NCBI GenBank assembly: GCA_910578515.1
Contig: CAJTQR010000001.1
Location: 310,001 to 374,000, forward strand
Origin: an uncultured Duncaniella sp.
GTDB taxonomy: Bacteria > Bacteroidota > Bacteroidia > Bacteroidales > Muribaculaceae
Length of the DNA stretch: 64,000 bases
Reading direction: 5' to 3'
Positions 43,945 through 52,927 of this stretch are shown here, piece by piece (within the stretch, counting starts at the first letter, position 1; each line of letters starts with the position of its first letter). Made by a program: the position numbers and the translations under genes. The notes under the pieces are model-generated. The model did no database searches, was not told where the DNA came from, and saw only the letters and a list, made by a program, of their open reading frames with translations.

Positions 43945-45042
43945 ATGGAAGAAATTAAAAAAACATGTCTACATGACAAACATGTCGCTATGGGAGCACT
44001 GATGAGTCCATTTGGCGGCTTTGACATGCCTATACAATATAAAGGTATCGTTGAGGAACACAATGCCGTGCGCAATGCCTGTGGGGTATTTGATGTTTCT
44101 CATATGGGTGAGGTAAATATATCGGGACCCGATGCGGAAAAATTTGTGAATTATATCTTCACTAATGACATAACCGGAGCACCCGACGGAAAAATTTTCT
44201 ACGGCATGATGCTTAATCCTAATGGTGGGGTGGTTGATGACCTGCTTGTATACAAGAGAGGGGAGAATAACTTTTTTCTCGTCATCAATGCTTCGAACAT
44301 CGATAAGGATGTGGAATGGATTACCGAGCATGCCGATGGATTCAATGTTGAGATTGACCATCTGAGCGAGCAATTAGGCGAACTCGCCATTCAGGGTCCT
44401 ACCTCTGAAAGTGTAATGGAGGAAATACTCGGCATTAACTGTAAAGAACTGGAATTTTATACTTTCAAAGAATCAGAGCTTGATGGAAAGCACATCTTGG
44501 TTAGCCGCACAGGCTATACTGGCGAAGATGGTTTTGAAGTTTATGCCGACCATGAGACAATACGCAATCTTTGGGATGAACTAATGGCATCAGGAAGAGT
44601 TGAACCATGCGGGCTCGGATGTCGTGACACACTACGTTTTGAAGTTGGGCTGCCACTCTACGGAGATGAGCTCAGCGATAGCATTTCCCCTGTTGAAGCA
44701 TGTCTATCAATGTTTGTAAAATTAGACAAGCCCGACTTTATCGGCAAAGATGTTATTGCGAAGCAGAAAGCCGAAGGAGCTCCCCGTAAGCTCATCGGAC
44801 TTGAAATGGAGGACCGCGCAATACCACGTCATGGCTACGAAGTGCTCAACGACAAAGATGAAGTAATCGGGTATGTCACTACTGGTTACCGTGGTATCTC
44901 AATAGACAAAAGTATTGCTGCCGCACTTGTAGAAACTCCATATGCAGTGAAAGATACGGAACTCAAAATCCGCATCAGAAAGAAGACTTTCCCTGCACGC
45001 GTGGTAGCAAAAAAATTCTACAAAAAATCATACAAGAAATAA
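43945..45042 (+). CDS. gcvT: Glycine cleavage system T protein (aminomethyltransferase)
   Basis: 365 residues. It has HAVRNACGVFDVSHMGEV-like folate-binding segments (seen as NAVRNACGVFDVSHMGEV), YGMMLNPNGGVVDDLLVYK, SRTGYTGEDGFEVY and the C-terminal barrel RKLIGLEMEDRAIPRHGY. It moves the aminomethyl carbon from GcvH to tetrahydrofolate, releasing ammonia. Length and motifs are normal. It lies 17 bases after lplA and 45 bases before gcvH. Confidence 0.96.
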   Translation: MEEIKKTCLHDKHVAMGALMSPFGGFDMPIQYKGIVEEHNAVRNACGVFDVSHMGEVNISGPDAEKFVNYIFTNDITGAPDGKIFYGMMLNPNGGVVDDLLVYKRGENNFFLVINASNIDKDVEWITEHADGFNVEIDHLSEQLGELAIQGPTSESVMEEILGINCKELEFYTFKESELDGKHILVSRTGYTGEDGFEVYADHETIRNLWDELMASGRVEPCGLGCRDTLRFEVGLPLYGDELSDSISPVEACLSMFVKLDKPDFIGKDVIAKQKAEGAPRKLIGLEMEDRAIPRHGYEVLNDKDEVIGYVTTGYRGISIDKSIAAALVETPYAVKDTELKIRIRKKTFPARVVAKKFYKKSYKK

Positions 45043-45087
45043 TTTACATACCAAATACAAATATTAATCCATTTAACTTATACAATT

Positions 45088-45465
45088 ATGAGCAAGATAT
45101 ATTATTCTCCCTCTCACGAATACATCAAAGTTGACGGTAACATCGGTTTTATCGGTATCACAGACTATGCACAGAACGCATTGGGCAACGTCGTTTATGT
45201 TGACATGCCTGAGCAAGGTGATGATGTGGAGGCCGGTGAAGATTTCGGCGCTGTGGAGAGTGTAAAAGCAGCCAGCGACCTTATCTCTCCCGTATCAGGA
45301 GCTGTGCTCGATATCAACGAAGAGCTTATCGACAATCCGCGTCTTATTAATGAGGATGCTATGAACAACTGGATTATCAAGGTTGAGCTTACCGACCCGT
45401 CAGAACTTGATAATCTTATGGATGAGGAAGCATACAAATCTCACTGCGAGTCTGAGAAACACTAA
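45088..45465 (+). CDS. gcvH: Glycine cleavage system H protein
   Basis: 125 residues, the usual length. The lipoyl-bearing lysine is Lys60 in FGAVESVKAASDLISPVSG. The N-terminus YYSPSHEYIKVDGNIGFIGITDYAQ is typical. It is the mobile carrier that takes the aminomethyl group from GcvP to GcvT and is then reoxidised by lipoamide dehydrogenase, both encoded in the same cluster. Lipoylation can be done by LplA, encoded upstream. Confidence 0.97.
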   Translation: MSKIYYSPSHEYIKVDGNIGFIGITDYAQNALGNVVYVDMPEQGDDVEAGEDFGAVESVKAASDLISPVSGAVLDINEELIDNPRLINEDAMNNWIIKVELTDPSELDNLMDEEAYKSHCESEKH

Positions 45466-45488
45466 TATTTTTCTCAAGAATAATCCAC

Positions 45489-46871
45489 ATGCTACATAAA
45501 TATTTTCCACATACTCCGGAAGATATCGCAAAGATGCTTGAGACTTGCCACATGACAAGTCTCGAGAATCTTTATTCCGATGTTCCCGAACAGCTGAAGC
45601 TCAATCGAGACTATAATCTCGACCCTCAAAAGAGCGAGAAGGAGGTGAGAGATTTCTTTGAGGAACTTGCGCAGAAAAATCAACCTCAGACCTGTTTTGC
45701 GGGGGCTGGGTTCTATGACCATTATGCTCCCGCTGTAATTCAGTCAATAATCGCCCGCTCTGAATTTCTAACAGCTTATACCCCATACCAACCAGAGATA
45801 TCACAGGGTACCCTTCAATATATCTTTGAGTACCAGACAATGATGACACAGCTTACAGGATTGGATGTGTCAAATGCGTCTATGTATGACGGTACCACAG
45901 CCGTGGCTGAGGCTATGCTCATGGCGGTGGCAAGTTCCCGCAAAAAAAATCGTGTTCTCGTATCAGCCACAGTCAACCCTATATATCGGGAAGTTGTCGA
46001 TACTTACGCTCATTATCATGGCGTCACCATAGATACTATTCCTGAAAAGGATGGCGTGACTGACCTTGAAGCTCTAAAGGAAATGCTTACGGCTGGCGAT
46101 ATTGCCGGAGTGATTGTTGCAACGCCCAACTTCTACGGAATACTCGAGGATTATACCGGCTTGGCTGACATGGTCCATTCTGCCAAAGCTCTTCTGATTA
46201 TGACTGCACCCGCATCTGCACTCGGTGTCATCAAGTCACCGGGGGAATGGGGCGCAGACATTGCAGCAGGCGAAGCACAGTCGTTGGGAATGCCACTTAA
46301 TTTTGGCGGTCCATATCTTGGTTACATGTGCTGCACCAAGGCATTAATACGAAAACTGCCCGGACGTATAGTTGGAGCCACTAAGGATGCAGATGGTCAG
46401 CGTGTATTTGTGCTGACACTTCAAGCCCGCGAGCAACACATACGTCGCGATAAAGCAACATCCAACATCTGTTCCAACCAAGGACTCATGGCTCTTTATG
46501 CATCCATTTATCTTTCATTAATGGGCGAGAAGGGACTGCAAGAAGTTAATGAATCATCATACTCCGGTGCACATTATCTGGCATCTAAATTACAAGAGAC
46601 CGGAGCTTTCGAGCTTAAGTATCCGAACAAGCCATTCCTCAATGAATTTGTAATGAAATTCAAGGGTGAAGTAAGTCTCGATGACTTTATTGAAGTCTGC
46701 AGCGCATGCGGATGCTTGCCTGGTGTCAAGATAAGTGATGATGAATTGTTAATATGCGTTACGGAAATGCGCACCCGTGAGGAACTTGATAGATATATAT
46801 GGCGTGCAGAGACTTTTTCAAAAGCCAAAGTGCCCTCATTTAATAATGAACCGGTAGACACAAATAATTAA
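45489..46871 (+). CDS. gcvPA: Glycine dehydrogenase (decarboxylating) subunit 1
   Basis: 460 residues, the N-terminal half of GcvP as a separate chain. Recognisable blocks are the start FPHTPEDIAKMLETCH, FAGAGFYDHYAPAVIQSI, TAYTPYQPEISQGTLQ, and RDKATSNICSNQGLMALYAS. It pairs with GcvPB to decarboxylate glycine with pyridoxal phosphate. gcvPB starts 11 bases downstream. The split arrangement is found in many bacteria outside the proteobacteria. Confidence 0.95.
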   Translation: MLHKYFPHTPEDIAKMLETCHMTSLENLYSDVPEQLKLNRDYNLDPQKSEKEVRDFFEELAQKNQPQTCFAGAGFYDHYAPAVIQSIIARSEFLTAYTPYQPEISQGTLQYIFEYQTMMTQLTGLDVSNASMYDGTTAVAEAMLMAVASSRKKNRVLVSATVNPIYREVVDTYAHYHGVTIDTIPEKDGVTDLEALKEMLTAGDIAGVIVATPNFYGILEDYTGLADMVHSAKALLIMTAPASALGVIKSPGEWGADIAAGEAQSLGMPLNFGGPYLGYMCCTKALIRKLPGRIVGATKDADGQRVFVLTLQAREQHIRRDKATSNICSNQGLMALYASIYLSLMGEKGLQEVNESSYSGAHYLASKLQETGAFELKYPNKPFLNEFVMKFKGEVSLDDFIEVCSACGCLPGVKISDDELLICVTEMRTREELDRYIWRAETFSKAKVPSFNNEPVDTNN

Positions 46872-46882
46872 TCCTTACGACT

Positions 46883-48361
46883 ATGAATAGAAAATATTAC
46901 GGAAAAGTAATTTTTGAGCTATCACGACCGGGTCGTGTGGGTTACAGTCTGCCTAAAAATGGTTGTGAATACAAACTCGATGAGATTCCTTCTGACCTTC
47001 TCCGTGTCAAGAAGCCTAATCTTCCGGAAGTGGATGAACCAAGTGTGGTGAGACATTACAATAATATGTCAACCAACAATTTTGGTGTTGATACAGGATT
47101 CTATCCTTTGGGCTCCTGTACCATGAAATATAATCCCAAAATTAATGAGGAGATGGCTTCGTTACCAGCCTTCACTTCATTGCATCCGTTCCAATCATCC
47201 GACACAGTCCAGGGAGCATTAGAGGCATACTATAAGTTGCAGTCAATGCTTTCAGAAATCGGAGGTATGGCAGAGTTTACACTCAACCCCTATGCAGGCG
47301 CTCATGGTGAGCTTACCGGGCTTATGGTAATACGTGCATATCATGAAAGCCGTGGAGACATGAAACGCACCAAAGTCATTGTCCCAGACTCAGCACATGG
47401 CACCAATCCAGCGTCGGCTGCAGTAGCCGGTCTCAAGGTAGTAGAAGTCAAGAGCCTTCCTGACGGCACTGTTGATGTGGAAGCTCTTAAACCTCTTCTC
47501 GATGACACCGTAGCTGCGGTGATGATGACCAACCCGAACACTGTAGGTATATTTGAACATAATATTCCTACCATAGCTACATTAGTACATGATTGTGGCG
47601 CTTTGCTTTACTATGATGGAGCCAATCTAAACCCAATGCTTGGTGTGGCGCGTCCCGGAGACATGGGATTTGATGTAATGCACATCAATCTTCACAAGAC
47701 CTTCTCCACACCACATGGTGGTGGAGGTCCAGGTGCCGGACCGGTAGGTGTACGAGCAGGACTTGAAGAGTTTTTACCAAATCCACGTGTGGTAAAATGT
47801 AAAGTCAATGAAGAGGATGGTTTTGCATTGGAATACAAAACCGAGAAGAGAGCGAAATCATTAGGTCGCGTTTCATCATGGCTCGGCAACTTTGCAGTTG
47901 AACTACGCGCTTTGGCTTACATCCTTTCATTAGGATGCGACGGTTTGCGTATGGCTGGTCCTCTCGCCACCCTCAATGCCAACTACGTCAAAGAGTCGCT
48001 CCGCGACCTATATGCCCTACCTATTGACCGTGTGTGCAAGCATGAATTCGTGTTTGACGGACTGGCTGACAAATCCACTGGAGTAACTACTCTGAATGTA
48101 GCGAAACGTCTGCTCGACAACGGATTTCATGCACCGACCATCTACTTCCCGCTTTTATTCCATGAATCACTCATGATTGAACCGACTGAAACAGAAAGCA
48201 AGGAAACCCTTGATGAATTTATCGGTGTAATGCGTGAGATTGCGCGCGAAGCAAAGGAAACACCAGATGTGGTTAAGAATGCTCCATTACTTACCCCCAT
48301 CCGCAAACCGGATGATACTGCAGCTGCACTTAATCCGGTAGTGACATTCTTTGAATTATAA
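46883..48361 (+). CDS. gcvPB: Glycine dehydrogenase (decarboxylating) subunit 2
   Basis: 492 residues, the pyridoxal-phosphate-bearing half of GcvP. The cofactor lysine is Lys272 in HINLHKTFSTPHGGGGPGAG. Other typical blocks are GFYPLGSCTMKYNPKINE and NPYAGAHGELTGL. Together with GcvPA it decarboxylates glycine and passes the aminomethyl group to GcvH. A hairpin follows before lpdA, so lpdA may be made at a different level. Confidence 0.96.
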   Translation: MNRKYYGKVIFELSRPGRVGYSLPKNGCEYKLDEIPSDLLRVKKPNLPEVDEPSVVRHYNNMSTNNFGVDTGFYPLGSCTMKYNPKINEEMASLPAFTSLHPFQSSDTVQGALEAYYKLQSMLSEIGGMAEFTLNPYAGAHGELTGLMVIRAYHESRGDMKRTKVIVPDSAHGTNPASAAVAGLKVVEVKSLPDGTVDVEALKPLLDDTVAAVMMTNPNTVGIFEHNIPTIATLVHDCGALLYYDGANLNPMLGVARPGDMGFDVMHINLHKTFSTPHGGGGPGAGPVGVRAGLEEFLPNPRVVKCKVNEEDGFALEYKTEKRAKSLGRVSSWLGNFAVELRALAYILSLGCDGLRMAGPLATLNANYVKESLRDLYALPIDRVCKHEFVFDGLADKSTGVTTLNVAKRLLDNGFHAPTIYFPLLFHESLMIEPTETESKETLDEFIGVMREIAREAKETPDVVKNAPLLTPIRKPDDTAAALNPVVTFFEL

Positions 48362-48377
48362 AATTTATTAAACAGTC

Positions 48378-48420
48378 ATCTCCGGAATATCCCCTTCCCA
48401 TAAGGGGAGACACCGGAGAT
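48378..48420 (+). terminator. Hairpin between gcvPB and lpdA
   Basis: An outer 8-base stem (48378-48385 with 48413-48420) and an inner 6-base stem (48391-48396 with 48402-48407), 16 bases past the gcvPB stop and 15 before lpdA. The T run after it is weak (GCTATTTTATT), so it may attenuate rather than stop transcription, or protect the upstream mRNA. Confidence 0.6.
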
Positions 48421-48435
48421 TGCTATTTTATTCAA

Positions 48436-49776
48436 ATGAATACAATGGAAAATTGTGACCTCATTATAATTGGCGCCGGTCCCGGCGGATATGAGACAGC
48501 AGTCGATGCTGCAAACGAAGGTCTCTCCGTCACCCTGATTGAAAGAGACCACCTTGGAGGGACATGTCTTAACCGTGGTTGCATTCCCACCAAAACTTTG
48601 TGTCGCTCAGCAGAAGTTGCCAATACTGTAAAAGAATCGGCTTCGTTTGGGGTAACATCGGGAGAGTGGAGTATTGATTACCCAACGGTTACAGCAAGAA
48701 AAGATAAAATTGTGGAAGAGCTGCGCGAAGGTGTGGCAACACTATTGAAAAATGTAAACTTAGTGACCGGAGAGGCTAAATTTATCACTCCATCAATAGT
48801 TGAGGCTAACGGAGTCCAGTACACAGCCCCCAAAATCATAATTGCAACCGGGTCGAAACCTATCGGTCTTCCAATACCAGGTGCTGAACTTGCGGTTTCA
48901 AGCGATGAGATACTCTCAATGACCACACTCCCTAAAAGCATCACCATTATCGGTGGAGGTGTAATAGGCATGGAGTTTGCATCAATTTTTGCAGCATTTG
49001 GAGTTGATGTCACGGTGGTAGAGTATTGCAAAGAGATTCTTCCTCCATTTGATGCTGAAATATCAAAACGACTGCGCATGTCTTTGAAACGGAGAGGTAT
49101 CTCTATTATCACAGGCGCGCAAGTAACCGAGATAGCACCCGGAATAATCGTAAAATACCAAGCAAAAGGGAAGGAGCAACAGCTCAATTCTGAAATGGTA
49201 CTGATGGCCGTAGGACGCAAACCGGTAATACCCGAAGGATTGGACTCCTTAGGTGTTGTATTCAACCGTAATGCAATAGCTGTTGATGATGAGATGAAAA
49301 TCATCTTCAATAATGGAAAACAGCCGGAAGATGTCACACTTTACGCAATTGGCGATGTCAATGGTTTATGTATGCTCGCTCATGCTGCCACAGCCCAGGG
49401 AAAAATAGCATTGGGTCATAGACAAAATCTAACGGTAATTCCATCCGCTGTATTTACAATACCTGAATGTGCCATGGTCGGTATGACTGAGGAACAATGC
49501 GTAAATGCAAACAAAAACGTCAAAATAGGGAAAGCCACATTCCGGTCCAATGGTAAAGCTCTCGCCATGGGCGAACCTGACGGTTTAGTCAAAGTGATTG
49601 TCGATGCAGAAACAGACCTTCTGCTCGGCGCTCATATATGTGGCGCTCATGCAGCTGACTTAATACAGGAATTGGCGACTGCAATGGCTGCGGGACTAAA
49701 AGCCTCAGCTATTACCGATACAATCCATGGACATCCCACATTGACCGAAGTTGTTAAAGCTGCTATACCTCAATAG
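48436..49776 (+). CDS. lpdA: Dihydrolipoyl dehydrogenase
   Basis: 446 residues. FAD-binding GAGPGGYETA, the redox disulfide Cys44-Cys49 (GGTCLNRGCIPTKTL), an NAD-binding GGGVIGMEFAS and the C-terminal catalytic HGHPTLTEV are all present. It reoxidises dihydrolipoyl-GcvH with NAD, closing the glycine cleavage cycle, and could also serve 2-oxoacid dehydrogenases if present. It starts 74 bases after gcvPB across a hairpin; an alternative ATG lies two codons inside. Confidence 0.95.
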   Translation: MNTMENCDLIIIGAGPGGYETAVDAANEGLSVTLIERDHLGGTCLNRGCIPTKTLCRSAEVANTVKESASFGVTSGEWSIDYPTVTARKDKIVEELREGVATLLKNVNLVTGEAKFITPSIVEANGVQYTAPKIIIATGSKPIGLPIPGAELAVSSDEILSMTTLPKSITIIGGGVIGMEFASIFAAFGVDVTVVEYCKEILPPFDAEISKRLRMSLKRRGISIITGAQVTEIAPGIIVKYQAKGKEQQLNSEMVLMAVGRKPVIPEGLDSLGVVFNRNAIAVDDEMKIIFNNGKQPEDVTLYAIGDVNGLCMLAHAATAQGKIALGHRQNLTVIPSAVFTIPECAMVGMTEEQCVNANKNVKIGKATFRSNGKALAMGEPDGLVKVIVDAETDLLLGAHICGAHAADLIQELATAMAAGLKASAITDTIHGHPTLTEVVKAAIPQ

Positions 49777-49806
49777 ACTTATACAGACATATCAAGTATC
49801 AAAACA

Positions 49807-49849
49807 TTAAACTGAGCCTGAACTCCGTAGAGTTTTAGGCTCAGTTTAA
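49807..49849. terminator. Bidirectional terminator between lpdA and the DUF4924 gene
   Basis: A perfect 13-base stem (49807-49819 with 49837-49849) with a second 5-base stem inside the loop. It lies between two convergent genes. Its arms carry TTTAA on the plus side and TTTAATG on the minus side, giving modest T runs both ways. Confidence 0.7.
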
Positions 49850-49871
49850 TAAATTCTGTTAATCTAATCTA

Positions 49872-50423
49872 CTATTCATCCTTTGGGAACAGTTTGTCAT
49901 CCTGGTCCAAATGGAAATTACGAGTTAGAGTAGCAATAAATTTCGTAATCTGAGCTATGGCATTCTGAGTATCGGGAGTAATCTCCTTGCTCTGCAAACG
50001 AAGCATCAACATGCCATAAAGCGCATTAAAACAAGTTTCTATCTCTCCATCCGGATTATCACCCGCCTTAGCCCTCAACTCAACTATAAATGGAAGGGTT
50101 TTATAGAATTCGGCAGTATACTGGGGAAAACGAGGGTCCTTAAGCAATGCCAGATGAAGGTCGGTCAGCTGTATTATGACATTCTTATTAAGCTGCAGGT
50201 GTCCAGTCTTTTCAACACCCTCACGACGCATCATATCAATAAGAGATTCATACCATTCCACCATCTGCTTGCGTTGGTCAGCATCAAGCTGGAACTTATC
50301 AATCACATTTGTCTTAATCTTATCTATGTCAAGGTCATTGGCTCTTATTATATCTTCAATCTGCCACATGTAAAGCAGATATTCAGCCACATTTTCTTTC
50401 CTTTTCTGTGAAGCTATGAACAT
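49872..50423 (-). CDS. DUF4924 family protein
   Basis: 183 residues, mostly helical and soluble. The opening FIASQKRKENVAEYLLYMWQIEDIIRA matches what I know of DUF4924, a Bacteroidetes family of unknown function. Later parts include LDADQRKQMVEWYESLIDMM and TAEFYKTLPFIVELRAK. It stands alone between a shared terminator and a promoter region divergent from menD. Confidence 0.8.
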   Translation of the reverse strand: MFIASQKRKENVAEYLLYMWQIEDIIRANDLDIDKIKTNVIDKFQLDADQRKQMVEWYESLIDMMRREGVEKTGHLQLNKNVIIQLTDLHLALLKDPRFPQYTAEFYKTLPFIVELRAKAGDNPDGEIETCFNALYGMLMLRLQSKEITPDTQNAIAQITKFIATLTRNFHLDQDDKLFPKDE

Positions 50424-50444
50424 ATTACTTTCGTTAGTTTTCTA

Positions 50445-50452
50445 CAAAAGTA
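50445..50452 (-). promoter_or_regulatory. Putative -7 element of the DUF4924 gene
   Basis: Reads TACTTTTG on the minus strand, 21 bases before the ATG at 50423; no -33 match. Confidence 0.45.
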
Positions 50453-50469
50453 ACACATTTGATTGGGAA

Positions 50470-50503
50470 TTTGATTTATTTAAATGGATTTTTTGTAAGT
50501 TTG
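50470..50503 (+). promoter_or_regulatory. Promoter of menD
   Basis: TTTG at 50470-50473, 22 bases, TAAGTTTG at 50496-50503; the menD ATG lies 35 bases downstream. Confidence 0.6.
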
Positions 50504-50538
50504 TATATCCAATATCAAGTTGAAGCAAGTCAGAATTT

Positions 50539-52275
50539 ATGGAAACTACCGATAAGCTCTCATGCAACATATTAGCAGATTTATTGATAGCTCATGGTGT
50601 AACTCAGGCTGTAATATCACCGGGAAGTCGCAACACACCCCTTATCATAGCATTGAGCCGCCGCAAAGAGCTCAAATGCCATGTGGTTATAGATGAGCGT
50701 TCGGCTGCTTTCATCGCATTAGGCATAGGAGTGCAGACTAACAGTCCTGTTGCATTGGTATGTACCAGTGGCACAGCACTTCTAAACTATGCTCCAGCTG
50801 TAGCAGAAGCGTTCTACCGTCAGATACCACTTGTAGTCATTTCTGCTGACCGGCCCCAAGAATGGATTGACCAGGATGATTCTCAGACTCTGTGGCAACA
50901 AGATGCGTTGGCACCATACGTCAAGCGCAGTTGCGACCTTAACGCACACTTGAACTTCCCCAATGGGAAATGGGTGTGCAACCGCTTGATTAACGATGTA
51001 TTGCTTGAATCTGTAAACGGGCGAAAAGGTCCTGTACATGTAAACATCAGACTTGACGCGCCGTTGAACCGCACTCGTGATTACACCCCTGGGCAATCAC
51101 GAGTGATAACGATGGCAAGACCAAAAGATGAACTGACCACATCTGAAGCACGAGAACTCGGCAATCTTGTAGCGTCACCACGTAAGGTTCTAATAATATC
51201 CGGATTCCATAGACCTGACGAACAGCTCAACCGCGCATTGGTAAAGCTTGCAAAATTACCCAATGCAGCTGTAATGACTGAAACCATAGCGAATCTTCAC
51301 TCGCCACTGTTCATAAGTCGTATTGACGCGACATTATGCAGAATGACAACAGAGGAAAAGCAGAGGCTCCAACCGGATATAGTCATTACCTTGGGTGGGG
51401 CATTAGTGTCACGATATATCAAAGAATGGATTCGGTCACTTGACAATATTGAGCATTGGCATGTAGGCGTATGTCACACCACGGTTGACTGCTTCAAGCA
51501 TCTGAGCATACGAGTGGAGATGAGTCCAAAAATTTTCATGCGTCAATTAGCCTCTGCTCTGCAAATCCATAAAAAGCCATCGACCTACAGCGCCGATTGG
51601 CAGAAGATATACCATGACAGCATCGACTGTCACAATGAGTACATAGCGCATGCTCCATGGTCTGATATGACAGCCTTTGCAGAGATAATATCGCATATTC
51701 CACCAAAATGGAACGTCCATTTCTCAAATGGCACTCAAATAAGATACGCACAACTCATGGATTGTTCCAGATTGCATCGCTGCGAGTGCAACCGAGGCGT
51801 AAGCGGAATAGATGGAGCTACCTCAACAGCCCTTGGAAGTTCCATAAATTACAACGATACCACTTTGCTCATCACTGGTGACATGAGCTGTCAATACGAC
51901 ATATCGGCTCTATCGTCCAAGCTCATATCTCCAAAATTCAAAATAATAGTGATGTGTAATGGGGGAGGAGGCATTTTCCGTTTCATAGGAAGCACATCCA
52001 CCCTTCCGGAATTGGAAGAATACTTTGCCGTGGGCACAAATCTACCATTAAAGGAATTGGCTGCCGGGTATGGATTTAAGTATTTCGAAGCGACATCTAT
52101 GGAAACGCTCCATAAAGAACTACACCAATTCATCCATTGTGCCGATATGCCAGCAATACTTGCAATCTATACCGACCCGGAACATTCCGCTAATGTGCTG
52201 AAACAATACTTTCAGCTCGCTCAAGAGAATCAAGACGTCCGATATCAACCCAATTGTAAGGACCCTCAGGAGTAA
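50539..52275 (+). CDS. menD: 2-succinyl-5-enolpyruvyl-6-hydroxy-3-cyclohexene-1-carboxylate synthase
   Basis: 578 residues, a thiamine-diphosphate enzyme of menaquinone synthesis that joins isochorismate and 2-oxoglutarate. The N-terminus has VTQAVISPGSRNTPLI and VIDERSAAFIALGIG (with the catalytic-type glutamate region), and VCTSGTALLNYAPAVAEA. The cofactor motif is GDMSCQYDISAL through CNGGGGIF. It has its own promoter and no other men genes beside it. Its last 86 bases overlap the 3' end of the convergent nucleotidyltransferase gene; the final 15 residues look like an extension beyond the conserved fold. Confidence 0.95.
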   Translation: METTDKLSCNILADLLIAHGVTQAVISPGSRNTPLIIALSRRKELKCHVVIDERSAAFIALGIGVQTNSPVALVCTSGTALLNYAPAVAEAFYRQIPLVVISADRPQEWIDQDDSQTLWQQDALAPYVKRSCDLNAHLNFPNGKWVCNRLINDVLLESVNGRKGPVHVNIRLDAPLNRTRDYTPGQSRVITMARPKDELTTSEARELGNLVASPRKVLIISGFHRPDEQLNRALVKLAKLPNAAVMTETIANLHSPLFISRIDATLCRMTTEEKQRLQPDIVITLGGALVSRYIKEWIRSLDNIEHWHVGVCHTTVDCFKHLSIRVEMSPKIFMRQLASALQIHKKPSTYSADWQKIYHDSIDCHNEYIAHAPWSDMTAFAEIISHIPPKWNVHFSNGTQIRYAQLMDCSRLHRCECNRGVSGIDGATSTALGSSINYNDTTLLITGDMSCQYDISALSSKLISPKFKIIVMCNGGGGIFRFIGSTSTLPELEEYFAVGTNLPLKELAAGYGFKYFEATSMETLHKELHQFIHCADMPAILAIYTDPEHSANVLKQYFQLAQENQDVRYQPNCKDPQE

Positions 52276-52927
52276 ACCCTTGAATGTTCAACCTGTCACA
52301 ATAGCTAATATAGAACGGCGTGATTGAAAAGACTTTCTCTGGTGAAATCTCCAAGAATCCAAAGACATTAGGGCTAATGACGTGTACTCCTCCAAATGCC
52401 AACGGAACGACATCGACACGGTCAGCAAGATTCCATGGAGAACGAATGTCTCCGGTCTTTTCATTCTTCCAACCCACCATCTTTCCAGAATCAAAGAGCA
52501 GATACCGCGATGTGACACGCTTGTCAACCAGCAACGTTACATCTGCATTATTTTTCTGATGCGCTGAAATCATTTCCTCAAGATTAAAATCTGTAAGAAT
52601 ATCAGCATTATGCACCACAAAAGGCTCATCTCCAATAAGCCATTTCTTAGCGTTCAAGATTCCTCCTCCTGTATCAAGTAAAAGGTCACTTTCATCACTC
52701 ACATGTATCAGGATTCCGAAATCGTCGTTATCTTTCAGAAAAGCTTTAATCTTTTCAGCAAAATGATGGACGTTAACCACAATCTCGGTAATACCTGCGG
52801 CAATCATCTTTTTTATCACCCTTTCAAGCATTGGAATTCCCCCGACAGAAACCAAGGCTTTAGGGCAATTGTCAGTCAGCGGACGCAGGCGAGTCCCCAA
52901 TCCAGCTGCAAATATCATTCCTTTCAT
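52190..52927 (-). CDS. Sugar-1-phosphate nucleotidyltransferase (MurU-like)
   Basis: 245 residues. The N-terminus MIFAAGLGTRLRPLTDNCPK is the nucleotidyltransferase signature, followed by SVGGIPMLERVIKKMIAAG and the metal-binding FVVHNADILTDF. It resembles MurU/RmlA-type enzymes that join a sugar 1-phosphate to UTP or another nucleotide. The start overlaps the stop of the upstream kinase/RapZ gene as ATGA, so the two are translationally coupled. That pairing with an AmgK-like kinase favours a MurU-like role in MurNAc or GlcNAc recycling (inference). The C-terminus overlaps menD by 86 bases. Confidence 0.85.
   Translation of the reverse strand: MKGMIFAAGLGTRLRPLTDNCPKALVSVGGIPMLERVIKKMIAAGITEIVVNVHHFAEKIKAFLKDNDDFGILIHVSDESDLLLDTGGGILNAKKWLIGDEPFVVHNADILTDFNLEEMISAHQKNNADVTLLVDKRVTSRYLLFDSGKMVGWKNEKTGDIRSPWNLADRVDVVPLAFGGVHVISPNVFGFLEISPEKVFSITPFYISYCDRLNIQGFTPEGPYNWVDIGRLDSLERAESIVSAH

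Noticed and set aside
48678..49337. 219-residue minus-strand open frame
   Set aside because: Opposite lpdA, rich in Ser/Ile/Pro with no fold signature; the sense gene has all catalytic motifs.
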